Below are positions 50,849 through 59,364 of a stretch of DNA of 64,000 bases, piece by piece. The position numbers and the translations under genes are program-made. Numbering within the stretch: the stretch's first letter is position 1; each line of letters starts with the position of its first letter. Source of the stretch: Clostridium sp. AM34-11AC (lineage in GTDB: Bacteria > Bacillota > Clostridia > Lachnospirales > Lachnospiraceae). The stretch covers positions 434,001 to 498,000 of the forward strand of contig NZ_QWGL01000001.1 in NCBI RefSeq assembly GCF_003435375.1. The letters are read 5' to 3'. Under the pieces are notes generated by a model. That model did no database searches and was not told where the DNA came from. It was given only the letters and a program-made list of their open reading frames with translations.

Positions 50849-52249
50849 TTAGAACGGTCCATAATGGATCATCTGTGCTACGATCATTGCAATGCATGCA
50901 AGAACGACCCAGCTTGCAAATACTTTCTTCATGAATTTCATCCATGTGCCATAGGATACACCTGCTGCCATAAGGTTTGCCATCAGCGCTGAGGACATTG
51001 GAATGATATAGTTTCCAAGTCCGTCACCAAAGTTGAACGCAAGAACAACGGTCTGTCTTGTCATTCCGATCAGGTCTGCAACCGGAACCATAAGCGGCAT
51101 AACGGCAGCAGCCTGTCCGGAACCGGACGGAATAAATACGTTGATCAGAACATTCGCGATAAACATCATCGGTCCCTGGATAAATGCCGGGCATGCCATC
51201 AGAACATTTGCGATCGCGCGTACAATTGTATCGATGATCTTTCCATCAGAAAGTACTTTGGAAATCGCTGTCGCAATACCAATCATGATGGCTGCTGTCA
51301 TCATCTTTGCTGCGCCCTTGCTAAAGTGTCTTGCAATCTCACTTGGCATCATACCGCCGACAATTCCACCGGCAACTGCAAGCCATACAAACGCAACTGC
51401 TGTCTCCGTATTGCCCCAGCCAAGTTTGATGCCGCCGTAGACCTGAACAAGGACACTTGCAAAAAATACGATCAGTACAAGGATCTGACGTACTGTGATC
51501 GTTGCTTTTTTATCTACGCTTGTATCCAGTCCTTGTTTTCTTGCATTTTCTTCTAAGTCATATACAAGACTGTTTTTCGGATCTTTCTTTACCTTCATCG
51601 CATACGTAACGATAAAGTATGCATTCAGCGCAAGGAACACTGCGCAGAGCACTAAACGATAGCCGATTCCGGAGAAAATCGGGAGATCTGCGAATCCCTG
51701 CGCGATCGCTGTTGTTGCCGGAGCTACCGGTCCAATACTCTGGCTGCCACCTGCCGCAAGAACAACAATAGCCACCGCAACCAGCGCATCATATCCACAC
51801 ATACGACAGAACAGGACAAGTACCGGAATAAATCCAATCATACTGACCGGGTTTTGGCGCATACCGTAAATACCAAATACGATGATTGTTCCGATCAGCA
51901 GCAGCTTCTCACTGCTTTTATACTTGTGGATCATAATATTGATTGCTGCGTCGAACGCGCCTGTCGCAAGAATTACTTCGATGGAAGCCGCGCTGAAGAT
52001 CGTCATCCAGATCAGACTTGAGCCCGCCAATGCTTTCACTATGTAGTTCGGAATTTTAAAGAAACTTACCGGACATTGTTCAACCCATGTGAAAGAGGTC
52101 GCGTCAACGATCATTTTTCCTGTTGCCTCATTCTTCACTCTGGCAAATTCTCCTGCCGGGATGATATATGTCATAGCTGTTGCAAAAATGACAATCATTA
52201 CCAGAATAACAAATACGTGAGGAATTTGAAATTTTTTCTTCTGACTCAT
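50849..52249 (-). CDS. YfcC-family carrier (DcuC/ArgO-like superfamily)
   Basis: 466 residues with about 12 helices. Family signatures: IPHVFVILVMIVIFATAMTY with a PAGEF box (IIPAGEFARV) at the start, GIYGMRQNPVSMIGFIPVL, AGGSQSIGPVAPATTAIAQ, and LINVFIPSGSGQAAAVMPLM near the end. The YfcC group (PF03606) carries basic amino acids, peptides or C4-dicarboxylates in different organisms. The gene cluster with peptidases suggests a peptide or amino-acid substrate. AAGGAG precedes the ATG. The region upstream holds two operator-like palindromes and a divergent Crp/Fnr gene. Confidence 0.87.
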   Translation of the reverse strand: MSQKKKFQIPHVFVILVMIVIFATAMTYIIPAGEFARVKNEATGKMIVDATSFTWVEQCPVSFFKIPNYIVKALAGSSLIWMTIFSAASIEVILATGAFDAAINIMIHKYKSSEKLLLIGTIIVFGIYGMRQNPVSMIGFIPVLVLFCRMCGYDALVAVAIVVLAAGGSQSIGPVAPATTAIAQGFADLPIFSGIGYRLVLCAVFLALNAYFIVTYAMKVKKDPKNSLVYDLEENARKQGLDTSVDKKATITVRQILVLIVFFASVLVQVYGGIKLGWGNTETAVAFVWLAVAGGIVGGMMPSEIARHFSKGAAKMMTAAIMIGIATAISKVLSDGKIIDTIVRAIANVLMACPAFIQGPMMFIANVLINVFIPSGSGQAAAVMPLMVPVADLIGMTRQTVVLAFNFGDGLGNYIIPMSSALMANLMAAGVSYGTWMKFMKKVFASWVVLACIAMIVAQMIHYGPF

Positions 52250-52347
52250 ACATACAACTCCTTTTCTTCTTGACTTCTCGAGGGGCCTGATCAGGTTTTC
52301 TTTTGTGGCTTAACTATAGCAAAATTTCTTACTATTTCGCTATAAAC

Positions 52348-52375
52348 AATGTCACATTGTAATAAATGTTACATT
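52348..52375. promoter_or_regulatory. Two operator-like palindromes, AATGTNACATT
   Basis: AATGTCACATT (52348-52358) and AATGTTACATT (52365-52375), centres 17 bp apart, between the YfcC gene and the divergent Crp/Fnr gene. The first is about 47 bp upstream of the probable YfcC transcription start (-10 TATAGT at 52318-52313, no good -35), a position suited to activation. A GGTTACATTT half-site also occurs near 54732 upstream of the M20 peptidase gene. Confidence 0.5.
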
Positions 52376-52407
52376 TTTTCTTGTTTTACTCTATAAAGCT
52401 ATACTTC

Positions 52408-52436
52408 TTGACAATTTTTAGGCATAATGATAAACT
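52408..52436 (+). promoter_or_regulatory. Promoter of the Crp/Fnr gene
   Basis: TTGACA (52408-52413), 17 bases, TAAACT (52431-52436); an 80-base leader follows before the TTG start. Confidence 0.65.
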
Positions 52437-52521
52437 TTTTCATAACTGTATGATGTATTTCACTTTCATATTTTTAAGCTGGAGTCCCGGCATTCCCCGC
52501 ATTTTAAGGAGGTGTTTGGCT

Positions 52522-53187
52522 TTGGAACGAGAATACTGCGTAAATTTCGAACCATATATCAACGACGAGCTTTCCGAGCTCGTAAAAACATATGGGTACC
52601 GCATTGAGGTGCCTGCTAATACCTACTATATTAAACCCGGTCAAAAGCTTACAGAAATCACTTATATTGCAAGTGGCTCAACCTCCCACTCCATGTTTGG
52701 GCTGACCGGGCAGGAAAAGATTTCCTACATTCTCAGTGCCGGATGGTTTCTTACGGAAAGTCTGTTTGCAAATAAAAAAATGTTTTCGATCGCAGAGCGT
52801 TATACCTCTGCGCTGACTGATCTTGTTTTATATAAAATTGATGCCAATGCATATGATATTCTGATTGAAAAAAAGGTGTTTCGCGATGCCATCATCCGCA
52901 GTCTGAGCAATAAGCGGGCATTCTTACAGCGGGAACTTGAAAGTGTAACTCTCGAATGCGTGAAAGAACGTTTGAAAAATTTCTTTGTTCTCCTGTCCGA
53001 TCCGGCATCCAGCAAAGACCGCACCTGGTATCCGTTGAGCCATTATTACACACATCAGGAGATTGCCTCTATTATAGGAACAAACCGTGTGACGGTGAGC
53101 CGCCTGATCAGTGAACTGGCCCGCGAAGACTTTCTCCGTGTCATTAATAAACGGGTGGAACTCAACAGCATCCATATTACGGATTGA
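52522..53187 (+). CDS. Crp/Fnr-family transcriptional regulator, TTG start
   Basis: 221 residues. The cyclic-nucleotide-binding-like beta-barrel (about 20-125, GYRIEVPANTYYIKPGQKLTE…) is followed by a dimer helix and a winged helix with YTHQEIASIIGTNRVTVSRLISEL. No cysteine cluster of the Fnr type is seen, and the canonical cAMP-contact residues are not obvious, so the ligand is unknown. AAGGAGG (52506-52512) stands 9 bases before TTG at 52522; the open frame to 52366 would translate the promoter. It is divergent from the YfcC operon and followed by a convergent M20 peptidase, and it probably controls both. Confidence 0.88.
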   Translation: MEREYCVNFEPYINDELSELVKTYGYRIEVPANTYYIKPGQKLTEITYIASGSTSHSMFGLTGQEKISYILSAGWFLTESLFANKKMFSIAERYTSALTDLVLYKIDANAYDILIEKKVFRDAIIRSLSNKRAFLQRELESVTLECVKERLKNFFVLLSDPASSKDRTWYPLSHYYTHQEIASIIGTNRVTVSRLISELAREDFLRVINKRVELNSIHITD

Positions 53188-53217
53188 TCGTGATCTCACC
53201 TTTGATATCTAAAGTAA

Positions 53218-53259
53218 AACAGATCTGGTATTATGTGTAAATACCAGATCTGTTCTTTT
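53218..53259. terminator. Bidirectional terminator
   Basis: AACAGATCTGGTATT (53218-53232) pairs perfectly with AATACCAGATCTGTT (53240-53254), flanked by T-rich DNA on both strands. It separates the convergent Crp/Fnr and M20 genes. Confidence 0.92.
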
Positions 53260-53264
53260 ATTTC

Positions 53265-54647
53265 TTATTCTCTATCTTGTTTCTCCATCTCGTACATCAG
53301 CGCGATCATATGTTTTATGGATGCCTTGTAGTCATCCAGCTTCATATTTTCATTCGGTGCATGATGGTTTGCATTTGTATTTCCTGGTCCTACGCCAACG
53401 ATCGGCATATCCGGCCATGCACGGTGGAAATAGATTGCCGGGCCACTGCCAAGCGCTGTCGGCTCGATCACCATCGGTTTGTCATAAACTTCCGCCGCGG
53501 AATGTTCCAGCCATTTCTTTAACGGAATATCCACGCTGGTACGGACCGGAGTATTTCCACCTCTGCGTACGACTTTTACATCTCCAAAACCATGCTTTTT
53601 CAGGTGTTCCCTCAGCTGTTCTTCCACCTTATCCGGAGACTGGTTCGCAACCAGATAAAATCCGATCCGCGCGTATGCTTTGTGCGGCACGATTCCTCTG
53701 GCTCCATTGTAAAGCTCACCGGCTTCCAGACCGCAGACTGACATGGATGGCTCCATATAGATCTGCTTTTTCAGTTCCAGCCCACTGCTTCCCCGCAGGA
53801 ATGAGGTCAGTCCCAGTTTTTCCAACTGGATCTTTTCATTATATGGGAATGCATTTAAGATCTCTTCGTCCTTTTTCGTCACCGGAAGGACATCATCATA
53901 GAACCCCTCGATCGTGATTCTCTCATCCGCACTTTTCAGACTTGCAAGCGCCCATACAAGCCGCCAGGATGCACTTGGAACATATGTCCCCATTCTGGCA
54001 TGAACATCTTTTTTCGCAGTTTCTACCGACAGTTCAAAGCTCACACTTCCCCTGACGCCGAATCTCGCCCATGGTCTTCCTTCTTCATCGCGGCGCCCAT
54101 TTTCCCACAGGCAGACGTCTGCTTTCGATAATTCTTTAAACTTTTCTGATTGTTCTCTGGAAAACTTTGATAAAGACGGGCTGCTCGTCTCCTCATCGCC
54201 CTCAAACAGGAATTTTACATTGATCGGCAGCTTACCCTCCACTGCAAGAATCGCTTCCACCGCCTGAATTCTTGAGAGAAGAGGGCCTTTATTATCCGAC
54301 ACACCTCTCCCATAAAGGACACCGTCACGGATCACCGGTCCAAACGGCTCGTTGGACCACAGCTCATGTTTCCCCTCTTCCACGACATCGTAGTGATTAT
54401 AGAATAACAGAGACGGATGTTTATCTCCATCCTCCCCGGAAACAGAAGCTGAAATTAAGGCATTTCCATTCTCCACTTTCTGAAATTCGTGCGGAATTCC
54501 CACTGCACTTAACTTCTTGTCGATCCAGTTTCTTGTCTCTTCCAATCCAGTCTTGTCCCCTGCTACACTGCGGTGGGAACAAAATTCCTTCATTTCCTCC
54601 ATCATGCGATCAAAATTCTGATCGACATAATCAAAAATTTTCTTCAT
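53265..54647 (-). CDS. M20/M25/M40-family dipeptidase
   Basis: 460 residues. Metal and catalytic motifs: LFYNHYDVVEEG (His, Asp), LYGRGVSDNKGPL (bridging Asp), FLFEGDEETSSPS (Glu-Glu), then VCLWENGRRDEEG and a late PGNTNANHHAPNENM (His). This pattern is that of carnosinase-like and broad dipeptidases. GGAGG favours the second ATG, at 54647, over the one at 54653. It is convergent with the Crp/Fnr gene, and a half-site of the AATGTNACATT type lies in its upstream region, so it may belong to the same regulon as the YfcC operon. Confidence 0.88.
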   Translation of the reverse strand: MKKIFDYVDQNFDRMMEEMKEFCSHRSVAGDKTGLEETRNWIDKKLSAVGIPHEFQKVENGNALISASVSGEDGDKHPSLLFYNHYDVVEEGKHELWSNEPFGPVIRDGVLYGRGVSDNKGPLLSRIQAVEAILAVEGKLPINVKFLFEGDEETSSPSLSKFSREQSEKFKELSKADVCLWENGRRDEEGRPWARFGVRGSVSFELSVETAKKDVHARMGTYVPSASWRLVWALASLKSADERITIEGFYDDVLPVTKKDEEILNAFPYNEKIQLEKLGLTSFLRGSSGLELKKQIYMEPSMSVCGLEAGELYNGARGIVPHKAYARIGFYLVANQSPDKVEEQLREHLKKHGFGDVKVVRRGGNTPVRTSVDIPLKKWLEHSAAEVYDKPMVIEPTALGSGPAIYFHRAWPDMPIVGVGPGNTNANHHAPNENMKLDDYKASIKHMIALMYEMEKQDRE

Positions 54648-54789
54648 GATCATTCCTCCCGGTCTCTTTCTTTTCCTTCATGATATCGGAATCCAGTTTA
54701 ATTTTCTATATGAATTGCTACAGTGTAGCATGGGTTACATTTCCACTTATCATCTGAGCATCTCGCCGGCATTTTCTTTCTGACATGAG

Positions 54790-54827
54790 CAAAAGAGACA
54801 GTACGGATCTCTCCACACTGTCTCTTT
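54790..54827 (-). terminator. Terminator of the second nitroreductase gene
   Basis: On the minus strand AAAGAGACAGT pairs with ACTGTCTCTTTT, 14 bases of loop, starting just after the stop codon. Confidence 0.85.
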
Positions 54828-54839
54828 CCTTCTTCTATC

Positions 54840-55334
54840 TTATTTCACATAATGGATCCTGCTCTGATCGAACCGATCCTGCTGGGTCCGCTCCTCATCC
54901 GGATAGCCAAGAGCAAAGATGCCGAAGGCACGCTGTCCCGCCGGGATTCCGACGATCTTCTCTACATCCTTCATCCGTTCCTCTCTCGGAGCTACGCCGA
55001 GCCATACGCCGCCAAGTCCGATCTCATCCGCTGCAAGCCACAGGTTTTCCATCATGATGCTCATATCGATCTGTGCAAATTCCGGTAGATCGCACTCCTC
55101 ACGGTATGCGGTCACGATCGCTACCGGTGCTTTTCCTGCCGGCGCGGAGAACGGGCTGGACTCTCCGAGCTGTTTTAAAACTTCACGGTTTTCTACTACA
55201 TAAAACTCCCACGGCTGCTGATTCTTCGCGGACGGTGCTGCCATCGCTGCCTCCAGAATATAGCCGATATCTTCATTTGATACAGCCTCATCTTTAAATT
55301 TACGAATACTTACACGGTGAAATAAATCTGCCAT
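54840..55334 (-). CDS. Nitroreductase-family flavoprotein
   Basis: 164 residues, FMN-dependent. ADLFHRVSIRKFKDEAVSNE gives the FMN-phosphate Arg residues; ILEAAMAAPSAKNQQPWEFY the isoalloxazine-side Ser/Asn; then MSIMMENLWLAADEIGLGGV and GIFALGYPDEE. The ATG at 55334 suits the family; the frame is open 14 codons further. A weak GGGG is the only ribosome-site candidate, so expression may be low. It is related to, but clearly different from, the nitroreductase at 41948. The substrate is unknown. Confidence 0.88.
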   Translation of the reverse strand: MADLFHRVSIRKFKDEAVSNEDIGYILEAAMAAPSAKNQQPWEFYVVENREVLKQLGESSPFSAPAGKAPVAIVTAYREECDLPEFAQIDMSIMMENLWLAADEIGLGGVWLGVAPREERMKDVEKIVGIPAGQRAFGIFALGYPDEERTQQDRFDQSRIHYVK

Positions 55335-55458
55335 TTTTAAACCCCATTTTCTTTCTTGATATATTATAATTCTCAAAAACTTTGCTATTCCCGGACAGCT
55401 AAACTGAAGACCGTTATAGCCAGCTATTTTCCGGGAAAAATTCCCATATTTATATTTT

Positions 55459-56097
55459 TTACTGCAATTTCTTGATCTCCAGCGGGAAACTTACATCCTC
55501 GGAATCCATATATACAACGCCAATCTTCGCTCCGCTGTCTCCGCCCAGAGCATCCTCATCCATCGGACAGCCATCCTTCATGAACCCCATCTCAGTTCCA
55601 TCTGCTGTCACCATCATAAACGTGCTCATCGCATTGGCCGTCGTCGTTCCCTCTGCGTATGCGATCGTCCAGTCATCATCTCCCGGTGCCGCGATCACCA
55701 TATTGACTTTCTCCAGATCCATATTGTCATGGATCTCGACACCGATATATCCGATCACAACAAGACTGTCATCCGCGATCTCAGTCTCCACGTCACCGAT
55801 ATTTCCGGTCGTGATCACATATTCTCCACCATCATCTGCTTTGAGCGTAAACGTTCCTTTTTCGTCATTCGTCCCCGTCACGATTCCCTGAAGCAGGTGA
55901 TAATCCGCAAGCCTCTCATCGTCCTGCGCCGCTGTTCCACTGGTTTCAGAAGACTCACTCTCCGCCATCCCTGTTCCGGTTGACTCAGCCACTGTCTCTG
56001 CTGCCGCAGTTGTCTCCGCCGGTTCTGCCTTCTGGCATCCGGCCGCCAAAGCTGCGCTCATTGCTACTGCTGTCATGTACAAATACGTCTTTCTCAT
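55459..56097 (-). CDS. Hypothetical secreted lipoprotein
   Basis: 212 residues. Signal with lipobox (ALAAGCQK, Cys21), a Glu/Thr/Ser/Ala linker (about 24-60), then a beta-rich domain of some 150 residues: YHLLQGIVTGTNDEKGTFTL, GEYVITTGNIGDVET, LVVIGYIGVEIHD. The strand GIVTGTN…GTFTLKADDG resembles OB-like domains of surface proteins, but I do not assign a family. It stands alone between the nitroreductase and the aldolase module, with no clear partner. AGGAG is upstream of the ATG. Confidence 0.75.
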   Translation of the reverse strand: MRKTYLYMTAVAMSAALAAGCQKAEPAETTAAAETVAESTGTGMAESESSETSGTAAQDDERLADYHLLQGIVTGTNDEKGTFTLKADDGGEYVITTGNIGDVETEIADDSLVVIGYIGVEIHDNMDLEKVNMVIAAPGDDDWTIAYAEGTTTANAMSTFMMVTADGTEMGFMKDGCPMDEDALGGDSGAKIGVVYMDSEDVSFPLEIKKLQ

Positions 56098-56269
56098 AGC
56101 TGTCTCCTCTCTGTAAGCCGCATTTCATTATAGCATATTTCTTATATCTTATCAATCAGACTGCTGACACACACATGGACCACGCACATCAGCTTTTCTG
56201 TGCCAATATCATACCACATCCGGACAGCGGAAAATCCTAAATTTCTATTAAAAAAATGGCTCTTTCCTC

Positions 56270-56313
56270 AAAAACACAGCCACATAATTCTTAGATAGAA
56301 TACTGTGGCTGTG
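56270..56313 (-). terminator. Terminator of the TRAP/aldolase operon
   Basis: On the minus strand CACAGCCACA pairs with TGTGGCTGTG, extended by an inner TATTCT/AGAATT pairing, followed by TTTTT. It lies 8 bases after the aldolase stop. Confidence 0.88.
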
Positions 56314-56320
56314 CCGTTTC

Positions 56321-57073
56321 TTATAAAATATAGATTTTTCTTCGTTCTTTAAATGCATTCATCAATAACGAACAGTCAAAACCGACAATAAAAAGATTTA
56401 CTCCCATATTATGCAGTTCCTCAATTCGTTCCTTTGATTCTACATATAGTGTTGGAGCTTTTCCATAGCTAATTGCTGTTCGGACAATATATTCCTCCGC
56501 TTCTTTTACCCGCGGATTCTTTGTGTCTCCCGGAATTCCCAATGCCTGAGAGAGATCTGCTTTTCCAGAAGAAACCATATCCACTCCAGGAATCTCCAGA
56601 ATCCTTTCAAGGTTGTCAAGTCCTTGTCGACTCTCGATCTGGACGATCGTATGCATCCAGTTATTAGCGTTTGCAATATAGTTTTCTCTGGAATAACCGT
56701 CAAAACGTATTCCATCTGTAAATGCATACATTCCACGGCTTCCCACCGGATAAAACTTTGTCTGCTCTACGATTCTTTCCGCATCACTTTTTGTCTGTAC
56801 ATCTGGAAACATAACTGCCGACGGTTCCAACGCCAGAATCGGATCAATATTTTCTCTCGATCCCACACGGATCTGAAGCGGAAAATCCAGAAGTCTTGCC
56901 ATACGAAACATTTCCGCCAACGTCTGAGGCGAAAAGTTCACATGCTCCGCGTCAAGTCTGCCAAAGTCATATCCTGCACATTTCGCCATCTCTATGAGCT
57001 GTGGGTCCTGCATTGTAATATAAATACCATAACTCGGAATATTTTTTTTACTGAGTTCTAAAAGATTTTTCAT
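56321..57073 (-). CDS. HpcH/HpaI-family (class II pyruvate) aldolase
   Basis: 250 residues, metal-dependent TIM barrel. Members cleave 4-hydroxy-2-oxo acids to pyruvate plus an aldehyde; HpaI itself yields succinic semialdehyde. Catalytic positions are present: His44 in RLDAEHVNFS, Arg69 in LQIRVGS, metal ligands Glu147 in VQIESRQGLDN and Asp173 in SSGKADLSQALGIPG (usual form GPADLS). GGAAGG precedes the ATG. It is the last gene of TAXI-TRAP-CMD-aldolase, 12 bases after the CMD gene. The substrate is unknown, but the 4-hydroxybutyrate-dehydrogenase-like enzyme nearby makes a semialdehyde product plausible. Confidence 0.88.
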   Translation of the reverse strand: MKNLLELSKKNIPSYGIYITMQDPQLIEMAKCAGYDFGRLDAEHVNFSPQTLAEMFRMARLLDFPLQIRVGSRENIDPILALEPSAVMFPDVQTKSDAERIVEQTKFYPVGSRGMYAFTDGIRFDGYSRENYIANANNWMHTIVQIESRQGLDNLERILEIPGVDMVSSGKADLSQALGIPGDTKNPRVKEAEEYIVRTAISYGKAPTLYVESKERIEELHNMGVNLFIVGFDCSLLMNAFKERRKIYIL

Positions 57074-57085
57074 AGTCCTTCCTTT

Positions 57086-57397
57086 TTATAAAGTCTTCAA
57101 ATATTCTTCCAATGCAATACATGCCTCTCGATATGCTGGAACTCCGCCAAGACTCATTGCCGTTGCAAGTACCATAAATATCTCCTCTTTTGTGGCACCA
57201 TACTTTTCTACTGCCGTCTGCGCGTGAGTTTTCACTGCCGGTGCCGAGCGGAGTACACATGCCATTCCAAGAACCATTAATTCCCGGTATTTTTTCGGAA
57301 TGATTTCCCCCTCATTTGCCATAGATGTAAATTTTAAGTATGCACTCCGCATTTCTGGACTCATTTCATCCATTAATTCCCAATGATATGCCAACAT
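57086..57397 (-). CDS. Carboxymuconolactone-decarboxylase-family (AhpD-like) small protein
   Basis: 103 residues, all-helical, forms oligomeric rings in relatives. The core is VLGMACVLRSAPAVKTHAQTAVEKYGATKEEIF. The redox CxxC of AhpD-type members is not there (APAVKTH), so peroxidase-partner activity is unlikely; the His of the active site remains. It may act as a decarboxylase, lactone isomerase or accessory protein of the pathway. GGGAGG precedes the ATG. It is located between the TRAP permease (16 bases) and the aldolase (12 bases), clearly within that operon. Confidence 0.82.
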   Translation of the reverse strand: MLAYHWELMDEMSPEMRSAYLKFTSMANEGEIIPKKYRELMVLGMACVLRSAPAVKTHAQTAVEKYGATKEEIFMVLATAMSLGGVPAYREACIALEEYLKTL

Positions 57398-57413
57398 ATA
57401 TAATTCCTCCCTG

Positions 57414-59291
57414 TTAATTTTTCTGCTTTTTAGCAGTCATCCGGCCAATTACCATCACTCCAACCAGACCAGCAATACCGATTACATCTGTAATCGTCTC
57501 CGGAATCAACATTGCTACTGCACAAACAATTGCTATAATTCTTACCGGCATTTTTAATGGTGCAAAAATATATCCCTGTGTTCCGATCGCACAAAGGAAT
57601 GTTCCTAATAATGTCGTTGCGCATACCTGAAGGATCTGTCCCATATTTCCAACCATTAGCAGCGCTGGATTATACACAAATACAAACGGGATAAAGAATA
57701 CCGGAAGTGCAAGAATACATGATGTAATTCCAACCTTCATTGGGCTGCACTTTGCAATTCCTGCCCCTACGAATGCCGCGATTGCAACCGGCGGCGTAAT
57801 TGCTGAAATAATACCAAAATAAAATACAAACATATGTGCTGCAATCGGAAGTACTCCGAATTCGATCATCGCCGGTGCAACTAATGCAGCGAGAAGAAGA
57901 TAACATGCAACCGTCGGCATTCCCATTCCAAGAATCAAGGATGCAACAGCCGCCAGAACACATAGCAGCATCAGACTGTTTCCTGCCATATTCACAATAT
58001 AAGAAGAAAGAGTAATTCCCAAACCTGTTGCATTGAAAATTCCTACGATCAGTCCCGCAGATGCACATACAACTGAGATCGGAACAATTGCTTTTCCACT
58101 GAATACAAGAGCCTCCCACATTTTTTTTGGAGTGATTCTTGTATCCTTGTTCAGCCAGGAAAGAACAATGATCGCAAATGTGCTGACTAAAGCTGACCAC
58201 TGGGCAGACTTATTGAATACAGCTACTAAAACAAATAAAAGTACGATAGGAAACAGCAGATAGCCACTCTTAAACAGAAGATCCCTTAACGGAGGCAGAT
58301 TCGGGTCCTTATCTACACCTTTAATTCCTTTTCTCCGGCTATATAAATCTACCGAAATAAATATGGATAGATAAAATACTGCTGCAGGAATGATCGCTGC
58401 TTTCATGATCTCTACATACGGCTTGCTCAGCATCTCCGCAATAATAAACGCTGCAGCACCCATGATCGGCGGCATGATCTGTCCCCCTGATGACGCAGTT
58501 GCCTCCACTGCCCCAGCGTAATGCGGCTCAAATCCTGTCTTTCTCATCAGTGGGATCGTTATAATTCCCGTTCCTGCCACGTTCGCAGCCGCACTTCCGG
58601 AAATCGTACCAAAAAGCGAACTCGAGACTACCGCAATTTTTGCAGCTCCACCAGTAAATCGACCGAATAATAAAATTGTCAGATTCATAAACACTTTTGA
58701 AGCACCAGAAATCTCCAAAAAGCCAGCAAACACAAGTACCGCTCCTACCGTCGATACAATTGCTCCAAGCGCAGTTCCCATGATTCCTTCGGTATACAAA
58801 CTCAACGTACCAATCATTCTCTTATAAGACAATACTGGATGAGAAATTCCCGATGGCAGATATTGCCCCAAAAGCATATAAAGGATAAACACGCCAACAA
58901 CACATGTAAGTGAAAGTCCATACTCTAACCAGGTTGCCACCAAAGTCGCCACAATCAGGATAAATCCCGCTATGTAATCGGAGGTGATGTACATGCCTAA
59001 TCGTGTTCTGGATAGCGGCGTAGAGTTCATATCAATATAGATCATTGCATACGCAGTGATCAGGCTTAAAATTACATACAATATTGTTCTAAATTTCTGT
59101 CCTTTTTTCTTTTGGACGATTCCTTTCGACAGAAAACACATCGGCAATGCCATTAAAAGATGTCTGCTGCGTCCTGTCAAAAGATCATATCCCATAAATG
59201 CATATGATATCGAATATACTGAAAGCAGTGCGGATAGAACATTTATGATGATTTCTGCCGGATTTTTTTCTTTGCTCTGTTTTTCTCCCAT
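57414..59291 (-). CDS. TRAP transporter, fused 4TM/12TM permease (TAXI type)
   Basis: About 625 residues with some 16-18 helices. The fused DctQM-type permease of TAXI systems imports organic acids using an ion gradient together with a binding protein. Typical segments: GRFTGGAAKIAVVSSSLFG, SGSAAANVAGTGIITIPLM, GGQIMPPIMGAAAFIIAEM, and LGMGMPTVACYLLLAALVAP near the end. An ATG at 59291 preceded by GAGG is chosen; a GTG four codons earlier is possible. It follows the TAXI binding-protein gene by about 70 bases and is followed by the CMD gene. Confidence 0.93.
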   Translation of the reverse strand: MGEKQSKEKNPAEIIINVLSALLSVYSISYAFMGYDLLTGRSRHLLMALPMCFLSKGIVQKKKGQKFRTILYVILSLITAYAMIYIDMNSTPLSRTRLGMYITSDYIAGFILIVATLVATWLEYGLSLTCVVGVFILYMLLGQYLPSGISHPVLSYKRMIGTLSLYTEGIMGTALGAIVSTVGAVLVFAGFLEISGASKVFMNLTILLFGRFTGGAAKIAVVSSSLFGTISGSAAANVAGTGIITIPLMRKTGFEPHYAGAVEATASSGGQIMPPIMGAAAFIIAEMLSKPYVEIMKAAIIPAAVFYLSIFISVDLYSRRKGIKGVDKDPNLPPLRDLLFKSGYLLFPIVLLFVLVAVFNKSAQWSALVSTFAIIVLSWLNKDTRITPKKMWEALVFSGKAIVPISVVCASAGLIVGIFNATGLGITLSSYIVNMAGNSLMLLCVLAAVASLILGMGMPTVACYLLLAALVAPAMIEFGVLPIAAHMFVFYFGIISAITPPVAIAAFVGAGIAKCSPMKVGITSCILALPVFFIPFVFVYNPALLMVGNMGQILQVCATTLLGTFLCAIGTQGYIFAPLKMPVRIIAIVCAVAMLIPETITDVIGIAGLVGVMVIGRMTAKKQKN

Positions 59292-59364
59292 TTTCTCCCT
59301 CACTTTCTTTCTAAAAGTGCTGTGATCCTTAGGAAAAAGATTACAGCACTTTTAATTTCCATGT

